A stretch of 64,000 nucleotides of DNA from contig OU342630.1 of the NCBI GenBank assembly GCA_910589415.1, positions 39,650,012 to 39,714,011 on the forward strand. Direction: 5' to 3'. Positions 11,365 through 23,353 of the stretch are shown here, piece by piece. Source of the stretch: Malachius bipustulatus. Lineage: Eukaryota; Arthropoda; Insecta; Coleoptera; Melyridae. The notes below the pieces were generated by a model that saw nothing but the letters and a program-made list of their open reading frames with translations, was not told the origin of the DNA and made no database searches. Numbering within the stretch: position 1 is the stretch's first letter; every line of letters begins with the position of its first letter. The position numbers and the translations under genes are program-made.

Positions 11365-12698
11365 TGGAGTTTTCGTAGCAAAATTTTATGTTTCCTTTGT
11401 TCAAACCTGCAGGGAAGTTCAGGGTTCGGTAAAAGCCATTATAGGGGTTATTGTATTCATGTGACCTTGACCTTTGTAATCGAATTTTCCGTTGTGACTT
11501 GCGAGATTTTCATTTTACTCCGTCATTCCCTAATATCCTATAATAAATACCGCAAAGATAACAGATTTTTTGAATTGATCAACGAGTAACTTCTATGTTT
11601 CAGTCAGATTGAAATTATAAAATTATTAACTGGTCATGTGAATAAAAATTGTTTTTTTTCGCTACTTCAAATAAAACGAGTGCGAAAAAACATATTTTTG
11701 ACCATACATATGTTGAAGATTTGTACGTATAGTGAGCGGAAGATAGTTGAGCGGAAAAATTTTTGTATACATAATTTTTTTGATACTAAAACGGCTTCCC
11801 TGCTAAATAAAAGTTAATTGGTAAATTCTATCACAGGGGAGGCGTGGCTGTGTTGGACTTCGTAAGGGAAATTGTCCAATACCGCTACCTTTATTATCTA
11901 TTTAGGCAACTATTGAATGCTGCTACAGGTAAACGTGTCTCTCATCAGGTACACAGTTTTAAGGTTTTCCAGTGAAAAAAGGACTGTTCTCAAATATCGG
12001 ATTTTTTTGAACTCTCAGAGGGCATCGTGGCATCCTTAATTATTTGCAGAAATGTCCCTTTTTTGTTTAGCTTTCCAAAATAAACCTTTATGCATTCCCC
12101 GCAAAATTGTATAATTTCCGGGGAATGCACATTTTGTGAACGATATGATGTGAACGATATTATGTGAGAAATTTTTTGAAAAAAATTTAGATGAGGTTGA
12201 CAAAAAACGTTAGGCGCTACAAATTTTCTGCAAACAATTCCAATTTCGCTGACTCATATCTCGGATACGGTTTCTCGGATACAATATTGAAAACCATAAA
12301 GTTTTCTGTGCGACACACCGGTTTCGAGATATAAGTCGAAAACTGAAGAGTGGCCTTGGACCCCCGCCCTCCGCGGCGCTTGAAATCGATGGGACTTTAT
12401 TACGAGATGCTCAGGAGACCTCTTCCTATATTCCTGTGAATAGTGTGAATCATTTGGAACTACACAATTTAATGCAGCAAAACCAATTTTTCTGGTCTAA
12501 TTTCACTGGGAGTAGGAGTATACCTGCCAAAAAGTTTTATTAATTTGGTTGATTATCCCAGACGAGAATAAGACAGATTATTTTTTTATTATTTTTTTAT
12601 TATTATTTTATTATTATTTTATTACTCTATTTTATTTTGTATAATTTCTCTATAGTATTTATTGTGCCGAAATTATAGGTAGATATAAGTATTAAGTA
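11365..12698. other. intergenic sequence downstream of the reductase
   Basis: No supported gene. A TTATT-rich low-complexity stretch lies at 12575-12640. Around 12240-12310 are phrases such as CTCGGATACGGTTTCTCGG that suggest an old repeat, but no ends were found. Confidence 0.5.
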
Positions 12699-12830
12699 GT
12701 ATTCACGAGGCTCGTAAAATGCGTGTAGTTTTACAAAATCATACAAAATTTAACAATTCTGATTGATTTTCTGAAGTACGAAGTGATGATTTCGTAAAAC
12801 TACACCCATTTTACGAGCCTCGTGAATACT
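12699..12830. mobile_element. 132-bp palindromic MITE
   Basis: Two arms of about 36 bp are inverted copies. The left is AGTATTCACGAGGCTCGTAA onward, ending near GTGTAGTTTTAC. The right is GTAAAACTACACCCATTTTA onward, ending CTCGTGAATACT. A short AT-rich loop separates them. No duplication can be separated from the palindrome. Confidence 0.85.
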
Positions 12831-14085
12831 CCTATTATAAATTGTAGTAGGTACCTACGTAAAAGAGTGAAATTTGGTAATAAATGAAAAAGCCAAATTA
12901 GTTATGTAGGTAAGTATCTACTTAAATTAATTTGATTTTTTTTTATAAAACTAATTTTTTATATTTCAAATCAGAATGCAGACAATCATGTCGATAGTGA
13001 GCAATTAAAAGAGTTAGTTCCCGAACTTACTAATTACCCAATCAATGTCTATGAAAGTAGATATGTAATCAAATTCCTAGTGATTTTCAAGTTATAAATC
13101 TCATTAAATGAGCAAGCTGAATTGGTAGTGTAAGTAGAAAGGAAAATCAGGATCATTTACTCAAGGTCGCCGTTGTTGTTTGGAGGACATAACTATGATC
13201 TAATTCTGAACCCACAGTGGAAAATATTATCTCTGAAAATAGCTTTACAAATTAAAATTTGCTGTCCTATGGTGAATAAAATTTGAATGAATAGCAAATT
13301 GGAAAATAAGAATAGAATTTTATTACCTATTCGAAATTATCGTCGTCAAGTTGCTATTCATTTATTTTGTTATCAACAATTTCGATGACAAAATACATCT
13401 GACGATAAAAAAAATATAAATTAGGGATCAACCTAGAATGATGACAAACAACTATATCATTAGCATAAAATAGTATTGTTGTCATAAAGGTATAAATAAG
13501 GAATAATCTACAATCAACAAATTAGAGTAGGTCATAAAGTATATGCTTATGTGAGGGAAAATAACTGTTTTTATCGAAAACCTCATATCCCGTTTATATA
13601 GACAAATTTTAAGGTCTATAACTCATTAGGTATAGTTTTCCTATCTACCTAGAAGGTATCAAACACCCAAACAGCCAATGATTTGATTTATCTGCCACTA
13701 ATTTGGGCTAATTTGGGCACTGGCGACAAATGTTTATTTTTTTAATCAAACCAGCTTCCAGTCTTCCAGGAAAGACTAAAATACTCCTATCGCAATAAAT
13801 AAGTTACCTTGACCGAACATCCTATAAGAGATGAAGAATATAATGTTCGATATTGGAGTGTATTTAATTAATACTTTGGAATCTACAGTCCAGGTTTATT
13901 AAAATGAAATAATATCATGCCGTATCAAACTGAACATAATAAAAATTAATTACAATGAAGCACGAAAAATAATTTTTCATCAATTTGAAATCCTGTAAAT
14001 AAACTATTCCACCGCGGTTTCAATTCTTTTTGCCATTGCTTTTATTTTTTGCTTCCCTCTTCCTGAGATCGAAAATTAAAAACTA
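12831..14085. other. intergenic, no gene seen
   Basis: AT-rich sequence. A short inverted echo (ATTATCGTCGTC near 13337, GACGATAAA near 13401) is present, but no element with defined ends. Confidence 0.5.
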
Positions 14086-14119
14086 TTTCATATGAACACG
14101 AAGATAATATGGATTTGGA

Positions 14120-14515
14120 CCATGGATTTGATAAATAGCTAAATACAGGATAACCCAGTGAAAACGTAACAGGCCTAAATAAATTGGAAACTGAGGACGC
14201 ACGCGAAAAACGCCAAAACAGATTAATAATTTTGTTATCGAAGGGGACATATTTCGATGACAAATTTAACTACTCACCCAAGATCATCCTCTTGGCAAGG
14301 GTAGTTACCCCTTTGCTAATCATCATAGGAAACAAAAATATCGAGTGATACATCATTTGAAAGCTGCTTGAATTCTCTTTACAACGATATCTCACTTCTT
14401 GTGTTTCGCTTAAATACATGGTGGCACAACGAAAACGTACCAAGCCTATAATAACTTGGAAACTGAAGATGGTCCGGGAAACGTCGAAACAGGTCAATTT
14501 TGTTATCTTTGTAAT
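14120..14515 (+). repeat. diverged direct repeat
   Basis: Two copies (about 14155-14240 and 14425-14512) share GAAAACGTA, TTGGAAACTGA, AAACGCC/AAACGTC, AAACAG and TTTTGTTATC in the same order and spacing. The minus-strand open frames over both copies (73 and 75 codons) have no recognisable domain. The relation suggests an old tandem duplication of an unnamed repeat. Confidence 0.6.
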
Positions 14516-14924
14516 GCTTAAGTTTGTTTATAAACAAAAATTAATCGTGCCATGGGCCTAAATCAAGCAGCACATATTGTTGCTCTGATGGTTATAATGA
14601 CCGATAGACACCTGAGAAACTGTCTCTCAATGGTGCAAAAAAAAAGGTTTGGTGAAATTTTGGTACTTTTTTGGTAAGTAAAAGAGTTGATCTAACTTCC
14701 AACTTGCAACAACAAAAAAAAATGTAAAAATTCTGAAAGTTACAAGGGTCTGAAATGTGCTGTAAAAATCTGGAAAAATTGACCTTTCACAGTTACAAGA
14801 CAATGGTTTCTTAGGTCGTGAAATGTGTAAATGGGCCGAATTCATAAAAAGAAGCATTTGCTTATACTTGTCAAATTTGAAGGAAATGCTTCTGTTTATA
14901 TTCATAAAAATTCTAAGCTAAACC

Positions 14925-15163
14925 TTATACGTTTAGAGTATAAGCAATCGGAAAATGTACCGAAAATAATTGTTACTTATATTGTGCTTCATAACATTGG
15001 AAAAATTATAGGCGATCCTGACTTCGAAGCAAATGAAGGAGAAACAGTAGGGGTAGTAGAAATACAAGATGAACAGGAAGGAAACGAAGAGATTCATATT
15101 CGTCTTCAAGGTCAAGAAGTAAGAAGAAATTTGAGTGTTGTCATTAACAATTTAAATAGATAA
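14925..15163 (+). pseudogene. C-terminal fragment of a Harbinger (HARBI1-like) nuclease
   Basis: The fragment reads ENVPKIIVTYIVLHNIGKII, an acidic linker, then GQEVRRNLSVVINNLNR and a stop. The K-I-I-V-x-x-x-V-L-H-N-I helix and the following R-R motif are typical of the C-terminus of the Harbinger DDE nuclease. The open frame extends left to 14831, but that part is only translated terminal repeat. All three catalytic acidic residues lie in the deleted part. Confidence 0.8.
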
Positions 15164-15237
15164 AAAGTTTATTTTATACTAAACATTTCATTTAACTAAA
15201 GTGATACAAAACGCTTTTGTAACTATTTAATTTATTT

Positions 15238-15910
15238 TTACAAACTGCAATAAGTTTTGTTCCCAAGTTGAACAGGTTCCGGCCCCTCCTTATGCTGCAT
15301 CATTTCCAATTTTTTTTCATAGTACTGCTGTTGTACTAGACTTGTCCGATATTGTTGTAGCAAAACTAAGCGCTGAAGTTCTTTTGTAGTGAGTCCTCTT
15401 GTCTCATCTGTTTCATATTTTTCAGAGACAATTTTTCGTTTAGGAGGCAACGCCTTACCGGCCAGACTTGCAGATGAAGTTTGTGCAGCTGACGTGAATG
15501 CTTCAGCAGATGACGGATTGATTGACGCGGATGCTTGGGCAGATGAAGATGGCTCAATAGACGTGGATGCTTGATTTTCTTGTTTGTCAGAAGTACCAAT
15601 TTGAATGCAACCTGCAATTCTCCCAATTGTAGGATTTGAATCACCTGCCATTGACTTCAGTAGTTTTCTTTCCCAATCGCGTAATCTTATCACTTTATTC
15701 CCAGTTTCTTCATATCCGTTTTCTTTTTCAGCCTTGTTTTCATATTATTGATTTTTTTTAATGAGCCTTTCGGATTCAAAGTTCTGCCAAATGTACTCTC
15801 GTATCTTTTTGTTACTACTTCAATCGCTTCGTCCTTGCGCCTTATGATTTTAGGCACTTTGGACTTTTGTAATATTACGGGGGAATTGGCAATTTCATCA
15901 GCGATGAATA
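15238..15910 (-). pseudogene. Myb/SANT-like DNA-binding protein of the Harbinger element
   Basis: The 151-codon frame 15238-15693 starts IRLRDWERKLLKSMAGDSNP, then has a Ser/Ala-rich linker and a C-terminal coiled region with YRTSLVQQQYYEKKLEMM. Upstream, in a frame offset by one base near 15707, is KVPKIIRRKDEAIEVVTKRY and then LKKINNMKTRLKKKTDMKK. This is the basic DNA-binding part of the accessory protein paired with PIF/Harbinger nucleases. The single-base frameshift and missing start make it a pseudogene. Confidence 0.75.
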
Positions 15911-16194
15911 ATAAATCGCTACTGGACTACTGGACTTGGACTAATAATGTGCAGAAAAGGGTGTGTGGCTTATTTCTGGTTTATACTTGTCGAAACACGA
16001 AAAAATTTATAGCTTCTCACAAGACCTTTTACTTCTATAAGAGAAGTAAATCCTCGCAAGCATAAGGTAATCATTATGAATACGGAAAGAAAGAAATCCT
16101 TATACTTCTACCTTTTACTTCAAAGCATAATCTTATACCTACTTCTACCTTATACTTGAAACGGTATCCTTCTGTTTTATGAATTCGGCCCAAT

Positions 16195-16958
16195 GAATCA
16201 TTTTAGACCATCGCAAGTGTAAGCTAACCTGTTTTCATGCGAGAACTCTGTCTTTACCATTCCAGCAGGAGGAGGTGATCGCAAAGAATGGAGTCAACGG
16301 GTTCCGGCAGAAACTCCAATGAACTCGAATGTGCCAGTAAAAATGTTTTCAAATGAAATGTATATCTATATCGGCAAACATTTGGTATCTATAGAGAATT
16401 TGCGAGAATCAATCATTCAAGCCTGTTGAAGTGTCAGTGAATTTCTAGATAGAGACGTCACTACATAATGCAGACATAGGTATACACAAACCTGGGAGTT
16501 GGAGAACTTCAAGGATACCACTGCTGTTTGCTTTGTGTAAAAAAAAAAAAATAGTGACTGGTTTGTCGACGAGGGATCCCAAAAAGTGGTCCCCTAATTT
16601 TGTGCAGTAGTATGTGGCTTTCATTTGAGCGTCCTTTTTCTCAATACTGTCAATACATTTTTCTTTGTCACTGCAATACACGCTCTTATTATTTTCCAAC
16701 AAAGAAATTAATTAAAAAAAAAAAAATAAGTCAACTAGTCGTGGAAAAGCTACGTTATAAAGCATTTGTAAATACCATGCCCCGGTCAAGTGTGACTAAA
16801 GCTGCCCGGACGATCGTCCTATATAAACGGAAAATGCATGGTCATTGCTTTGTCCAGCAATGGCAGTTTTGCGTAATAATTATTCCATTTAAATAAAAAG
16901 TAAGCTTTTTATTTTATATCGAGATATTCTTAGAAGAAACGCAAGATCCATAATAGTA
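16195..16958. other. intergenic, no gene seen
   Basis: Mixed AT-rich sequence with two poly-A/poly-T runs (16540-16552, 16715-16726). The minus frame 16445-16702 and plus frame 16600-16896 have no recognisable content. Confidence 0.5.
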
Positions 16959-16960
16959 TA

Positions 16961-17512
16961 CAGGGTGTCCCAGCTTATTCGAAGCGGTCTCTGTAGGCCA
17001 AACGATGGATTTTTTCCAAAAAATTTTTGCACATTCAAGTACAGGATCACAATGACCAAAATTTAAAATTATTTTGGGGTATACAGAGTGTCCCATATGA
17101 CAGTGGCATATCAAAGTTATGTTTTTTTAAATGGAATGCTCCTAGGTTATTGCATTTTTAGATTGTCTGAAAAAAGAAAATAAGATTGGCTTTTACAGTT
17201 GGTGTTTAAATTCAGAAGTTTTTGAGTTATAAACAAGTGAAAATCGTCATTTTTATAATTTTTTATTGTACAACGAAAACGGTTCAAGATAGAAAAAAAC
17301 GGCTTACATGTCCCTATTTTAACTTTTCATGTACTATCCTATGATGTGGATGAAATGTTTATACAGGGTGATAAAAAATTTGAAAAATTCTGAGATTTCT
17401 CCACGCGTCGCCAAATAAAAAAATCAAAGAAAGTACAAATGTTTCTATACCATAGGATAGTACATGAAAAGTTAAAATAGGGACATGTAAGCCGTTTTTC
17501 TCTATCTTGTTC
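16961..17512. mobile_element. long-palindrome foldback, copy 1 (truncated)
   Basis: It starts after TA with CAGGGTGTCCCAGCTTATTC. The left arm runs to about 17340. The centre (with ATACAGGGTGATAAAAAATT) and the start of the right arm follow, then similarity stops abruptly near CTATCTTG at 17512. The same left arm starts the complete copy at 17624. There is no coding frame. Confidence 0.85.
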
Positions 17513-17623
17513 AAAAGGAAAAAAATCATCCTTACGAAATTAAATTGCTGCATGGGTTGTCGGAAACCGATCCCGGTAGAAAAACCGACTTTTGCATGTG
17601 ACTCAATGATGAACCAAATTATA

Positions 17624-18499
17624 CAGGGTGTCCCAGCTTATTCGAAGCGGTCTCTGTAGGCCAAACGATGGACTTTTTTGAAAAAAATTTTGAAAATTCA
17701 AGTACAGAATCACAATCTCCATAATTTAAAATTATTTTGGAGTATACAGAGTGTCCCATATGAGAGTGGCATATCAAAGTTATGTTTTTTTAAATGGAAT
17801 GCTCCTATGTTATTGCATTTTTAGATTGTCTGAGAAGAGAAAATAAGATTGGCTCTTACAGTTGGTGTTTAAATTCAGAAGTTTTTGAGTTGTAAACAAG
17901 TGAAAATCGTCATTTTTCAAGTTCAAGGCCCTGTACAACGAAAACGGCTAAAGATAGAGAAAAACGGCTTACATGTCCCTATTTTAACTTTTCATGTACG
18001 ATCCTATGGTATAGAAACATTTGTACTTTCTTTGATTTTTTTATTTGGCGACGCGTAAAGAAATCTCAGAATTTTTCAAATTTTTTATCACCCTGTATAA
18101 ACATTTTATCTACATCATGGGATAGTACATGAAAAGTTAAAATAGGGACATGTAAGCCGTTTTTCTCTATCTTTAGCCGTTTTCGTTGTACAGGGCCTTG
18201 AACTTGAAAAATGACGATTTTCACTTATTTATAACTCAAAAACTACTGAATTTAAACACCAAGGTAAAAGCCAATCTTATTTTCTCTTCTCACATAATCT
18301 AAAACTGCAATAACATGGGAGCATTCCATTTAAAAAAACATAACTTTGATATGTCACTGTCATATGGGATACTCTGTATACTCCAAAGTAATTTTAAATT
18401 ATGGCCATTGTGATTCTGTACTTGATTTTTCAAAAAGTTTTTTGAAAAAGTCCATCGTTTGGCCTACAGAGACCGCTTCGAATGAGCTGGGACACCCTG
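17624..18499. mobile_element. long-palindrome foldback, copy 2 (complete, 876 bp)
   Basis: Flanked by TA at 17622-17623 and 18500-18501. The left end CAGGGTGTCCCAGCTTATTC has its reverse complement at the right end, and the arms stay complementary for about 380 bp each. A unique centre of about 110 bp (18005-18115) includes ATTTGGCGACGCG and a TATACAGGGTGAT-like core in inverse sense. The arms carry ATGGAATGCTCC and TTTTTAGATTGTCTGA. TA duplication and CAGGG termini suggest mobilisation by a Tc1/mariner-type transposase. A transcript would form a long hairpin. Confidence 0.93.
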
Positions 18500-18501
18500 T
18501 A

Positions 18502-20080
18502 TACACACTTAAAAATAAAGTATCAACATAAAAAAAAAAACACGCTGTATATGTACAAAGTATTAACGACGGAAGATGGATTTATATTATTTTAATTAAA
18601 TAATATGCATTATGTCAAACTGACGTTGAATTTTCCATATTCTATGAAGTTCATAGACGAATAAGCATACCTTCAACCTACTGTCCAATTTTTATAAGAA
18701 GGCGAATGCTAGGCGTGAACTGCTCAAGAGGCATTGAGCATTTATTTGTTCGATGGACGTCGGAGATACTCTTATCAGCCTTATCTGGTTGGTTGTTTTT
18801 GTAACGTGGACTGGTGGACAGAGAATAACAGTTATCATTGGACGACAAAATGTTATGGAGTCGGAGACGGTTTTATTCGCCTTCTTATACTAACTGGACT
18901 GTATCAAGGTATGGATAGCCAAGCAGCCTAGCGGTTAAAGGCGTAATTCCGTGATCCAAAGGTCATGACGGGTTCGCTTCTCCAACAAATCGATAAGCTT
19001 TATTCTTTTATAAAAATTAAAATATTTTCAAAATTATTAATAAGCTACTAAAATTCACTCACCATTCGCAAGAACGCTGTACGATAATCGAATTATTACT
19101 TACCATGGAAAAATCGGAAACACAACTTACTGTCCTGGAAACAGATACAGTAAGCACTTAAGCAGTCAAATAATAGAGCTCGTGCAAATCTCGAAAAACG
19201 AACTTCTTTTAATTTAAATTTTTCTTAAAAACTGGAAACACCAAGCACACTGTCAGTGAAACGTAAGCAAGGTTATTGATAAAATTGCAATCAGACTTTC
19301 AAATTAAATTACAATATCTTCTAACTTCAAATGATTAGAGTGAATTAGATTTCCAATAATTAGGTTTGCATGTTTTACAAATTATCAAAAAACTTTTTCT
19401 TGTAAAAAATTATGACAAAAAATATACATTGCCATTAAAAAAAAAAATGATGTCATAACCGAACCAACGAATACCTACGAACCTGTATCAAAATAAATGT
19501 CAATTATAAATTAAATTATATTAAAAAAAAAATTATATGTTTATCAATAATTAGGTAAGTACTTAATACATTAATTAAGTAGATATTTTAGAACAGGCAC
19601 ACTCCTACTAGATAATTTAGTGATAATTATTTCGATTTCTGTCCAAGTACCCACCCACCTAAGCACCTGTAGATAAGTAGGTATAAAGGTATAAAATACC
19701 GTATAGGTACCTATAATAATAATAACTGAACGACTTAAATGTGCAACACCGCGATCTTTTCATTATTATGAACAGCTGATTTGCTGAAGGTCGAAGTTAT
19801 TTTTATGGCTCCTAGTTTTCCTTACCAGATGATATCAAACATGCAACCCAAATTAAATGACAGTTACTAGGTGCTCTAGGACATTACGCGTTAAGGGATT
19901 CAATGGCACATTTCCGCACAACTTTCCAGAATTACTGGCATCGGTGGTTGTGTTAGTAAATAATAAGAAAAATGGATTATTTAACTTATTTTATTCAGTA
20001 CGTACCTACCTAGGTATTCACTATTCATAAAGCGCCGGTGAATAATCCAGCAATCCGCGGTTGCGCCATTCGCTTCGCTC
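18502..20080. other. intergenic stretch before the candidate promoter
   Basis: It holds the tRNA-like segment at 18911-18990. The rest is AT-rich with many GTAGGTA/TACCTAC words, which recur throughout the window. No gene is recognised. Confidence 0.5.
18911..19012 (+). repeat. tRNA-derived SINE-like sequence
   Basis: An A-box-like CCTAGCGGTTAAAGGCG (18927-18943) and a B-box-like GGGTTCGCTTCT (18970-18981) lie at tRNA-like spacing, with GTGATCCAAAGGTC between them. This is the internal pol III promoter layout of tRNA-derived SINE heads. The acceptor stem does not pair and no CCA-type end is seen, so it is not an intact tRNA. An AT-rich tail follows. One copy only in this window. Confidence 0.5.
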
Positions 20081-20253
20081 AGTCAGCTGAGTTCATTGTC
20101 AAAGTGTATCGAACGAATGGGCCCGGTTTCTGTCACTGCTCCTATGTGACTGTTTCTCTCGGGTTAAAATCGCTGAATTTGATCGAAAATACGTAACGAA
20201 AGTGACGATTCGCGTCCTGTAATTGTGTTGTGAAGTGGATTAGATGATCCGAG
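20081..20253 (+). promoter_or_regulatory. candidate promoter start and noncoding first exon
   Basis: An initiator-like TCAGTC (20079-20084) is followed by about 170 bases that are less AT-rich and not repetitive, ending at GATCCGAG before a consensus donor GTGAGT (20254). No ATG-initiated long frame exists in this segment. Together these resemble the first 5' UTR exon of an insect gene on the + strand whose coding exons would lie far to the right, perhaps beyond the window. No TATA box is visible. This is inference from sequence texture. Confidence 0.35.
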
Positions 20254-20864
20254 GTGAGTTTTTTCTTTAATTTTCATTTAAAATAGTGAGGTTAAGGCTC
20301 TTTGTTTGGCGACGCGCATGCTAGATCAAGGGGGTAGGTGTTATTTCCATCGACTTGTCAGTTCCAGCGTAAAAAGCCGGCCGGCTCGTTTGTTCTTCCC
20401 CGCATCTCCTTGTTCGGCATTTTTAAAAATTCAGAGGAACTTAAGATTAATTTGAAATACTTTTAAAACTGCACCATTCGCGGTATTTTCAAGTTTGTGT
20501 GCATTTTTTTGTCTTTTGGTAAGTTTGTTTAGTGAATTTTTTTTTAGAAATTTCATTATAGTCCAGCGTCTTATTATGAAATATTTTTTGTTATTATGAA
20601 GTAACCAATTTATTTTGTTGGTACCTACTTAATATAATAAAAACAATAATAACAATGTAATTTTCCTTAAAGGTTTTAATTAAAATAAATAGGTAGGTAT
20701 TTGTGAACAAAACTCCAATCCGGGCCAAAAACGTCAGATTGATCTGGTCTTTTTGAATGTTTTTTTATGGAACCTAAATCCAATACTATATTTCCAAACA
20801 TAGAACAGAGAACAGTTCAATAAGTAAATAAATTGAACTACAATAATAATAATATAGGTACCTA
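20254..20864. other. possible intron start, no gene seen
   Basis: After the donor-like GTGAGT the sequence stays mixed in composition to about 20450, with AAAAAGCCGGCCGGCTCG near 20371, then becomes AT-rich. No repeats with defined ends. Confidence 0.4.
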
Positions 20865-22944
20865 GTGTGTGTCCCAGGAGAGGCGAATTTTATAGCTATA
20901 AATGTCAAAAAGGCCTGCTTGATTAGATAATAAATTTTACCATATTTTCAGGTTTAATAAATCAAGCATGCCTTGACAGGAGCATTCTATTTGTTTTCTG
21001 TGTATTGGTAAAGTAGGTACCTAATTGAAAAAAATTGCTCAGAATTCAACATTATGCACTCATGCCGAGTTTCACAATGATCGGTCTACTTTTTTTATGC
21101 TTTTGCTCCAGAGACCAGAAATACCAGTAGCTAAAGAACTTTTATTGAAAAAAAATCAATTTGAAATAACATTTAATTTGAAGACCAAATTTGATTTACT
21201 AGCCTATTGATAACAAAAATTTAAAAATATGTTCTGTGCTAAAATATTAAGTCTAAAACTTAAGTTTCCAAGACATAGGTACTACCTACATAGGTATACC
21301 TATTATAATACCCTATACAGTGCCATTTGAAAAGTAGGTACGCCTTTCCTGTATGGAAATTTTTTTTTGTAGTACCTATAAGATTTAAAGAAAATTAATT
21401 GGGCAGAAAGTTTGTGCATGCTCTAAAACTCATTGACATAGGTATGTATACCTATTTATAATACTCGTTTTAAGTTACGATGCGTAGCATACAGGATAGG
21501 ACAAAAAATATAAAAATGTTATAAGAGCAAAGTAGGTAGATACCACTGTTTGTGAAGATATTAAAAAAAAAATATGGGAAAAAGTTCTGTCGAATGAAAA
21601 ATTAATGTCAAATAGGTATGAATTTATAGCTTTACTTGAATTTTTTATTTTTATTTTTACTTTCCATTTTTATTGGAATTTGTTTGCCACGAGTTTTTTG
21701 AGGTTTAAATAAGATTTTCGATTAAGATTCACCAATTTTATTTTAATTAACTGAAATTTAACTTTGTTAATTTTTTAAAATTCAAATAGGTAGGTCCACT
21801 AAAATAGGTAGGTAGTAACTAAAAAAGATTTAAAAAAATCTGCAAATCCATATCTGACTTAAAATTTTATAATAATTATTCTAAATTATTATTACTATTA
21901 TTATTCCACTTTTTCAGATATTTTTTTATTATCTTCACAAATAAAGGTACCTATACCGTGTGTCCCCGGATCGACTTTAAAAGAGGAAAAACTTTTTTGT
22001 TTTTGATTTCTCAGAAAATTTCACTCTTGATGATCTGGTCTGCTTGATTTCAAATCCCCAAAATAAAAGTTACTTTTTAGGTAACTCGAACGGTTCTTGA
22101 GATAATTGAATTTTTCTTCAATAATTGCACTTACATTTTTTTTCGTAATTTTTAGACGTAAGCTTGGTATGATGATTTCATTGAAAATTTCACGCCATCA
22201 ATTTTCAGCCAATAAAGTACGAGCATTGCTTACCGTTGCCATGGTTATTTGTGTATTATATCGGAAATTTTCTCCTGCAGGGGTAAGCTGGAGAGTATTA
22301 TAGTGGAAATTTTTTTGACGTTTAATAGTGACAAACCGGATCTTTATAAATGTCAACTGTTGACTGTTGCTGTTATTAATATTAATCAACCAATGCGTTT
22401 TGTTAAAGTTTCTATTATAATTTAATATTAAAGTGATGTTTTCGCCTATTACCACGTATGAAATCACGGATTCACTATCGAAAAAATGATCTGAAGAAAC
22501 CTAATTTACCTAATTTAGTAATTCTATTTGAAATAGGTAGGTACTTACATAATTTTTCGGATTAATAACTCACGGCGAATTCATGGGGGTTCGACCACTT
22601 TATCTTTATAATTAATTGTATGGCACTTTTTGTTGGTAGAATCCATCTGATGAGCAAATCCTTGCGCTTTGGAAAGAATGCCATCTAATCAATACTAATC
22701 ATAATTACTATTGTACCGCAATTGTCGACTTATCATTATCAAAAACCACACTCGACTGGTGAAGTTTAGAAACTAAAATTTGTGTTTGACAGCGCTAATA
22801 ATGGCGGCGCAGTTATTAAACGTCAGTTTGGCGTTGTCACGTGATTATGTTACGCCGCCATGTCATATTTTTATTTAACAATTAAACTGTAATTTTTAAT
22901 TTTTCTATTCAAAACTAATTTTGTTGTGAAATTTTCTTTCCAAA

Positions 22945-23092
22945 TACCACTTGAAATCAAATTATACCAGGAAATTTTGTTCTCGCTTACGAATATTTTA
23001 AGAAAATTATCCCTCGTCTTCGGCTCGCGATAATTTTCAAAATATTCGTGAGCTCGAAAAAATTTCCGGAAATAATTTGACCTCTAGTGGTA
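22945..23092. mobile_element. 148-bp palindromic MITE
   Basis: ATACCACTTGAAATCAAATT on the left mirrors AATAATTTGACCTCTAGTGG on the right, and the arms pair through the TATTTTAAGAAAATTAT / ATAATTTTCAAAATA region. The loop reads CCCTCGTCTTCGGCTCGCG. It lies within the third-level element. Confidence 0.75.
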
Positions 23093-23353
23093 TTACATGT
23101 GAAAAACAACACTGACAGCAGTTGTCAAATCTAACAAATCAATTGAACTGCAAATTAATCTACTGTATGCTATAATGTTGACTTTACAACAAAGAATTTA
23201 TCTAATTCAATGTTACGGAACTGGGAAAGCTCGCATTGAAATCTGTGCAGAAAAAGGAGGAGCATTATTCGAATAGAAAATTAATAGTTGTCCTTTTTGA
23301 GAATTTCATTTCATGTTACGATTATTTGAATTTCTTCAGAAAAATTAAATTAC

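Larger units (their letters stand above)
14833..16191. mobile_element. PIF/Harbinger element, internally deleted
   Basis: The 1359-bp element has inverted termini GGGCCGAATTCATAAAA (left) and TTTTATGAATTCGGCCC (right). It is flanked by AAT at 14830-14832 and 16192-16194, a 3-bp duplication as made by PIF/Harbinger. It keeps parts of both genes of this superfamily, arranged convergently: the end of the nuclease on + and a Myb/SANT-like protein on -. Most of the nuclease is gone, so it could move only with help from a complete relative. Subterminal sequence repeats CTTATACTT near both ends, a possible transposase-binding site. Confidence 0.88.

Noticed and set aside
11272..11589. 105-codon frame just after the reductase stop codon
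   Set aside because: It lies in the probable 3' UTR, spans an AATAAA and has no recognisable content.
19650..19730. Repeated GTAGGTA/TACCTAC words as a possible telomere-like or regulatory repeat
   Set aside because: The words are scattered across the whole window at low order and do not form an array; the insect TTAGG telomere repeat is absent.
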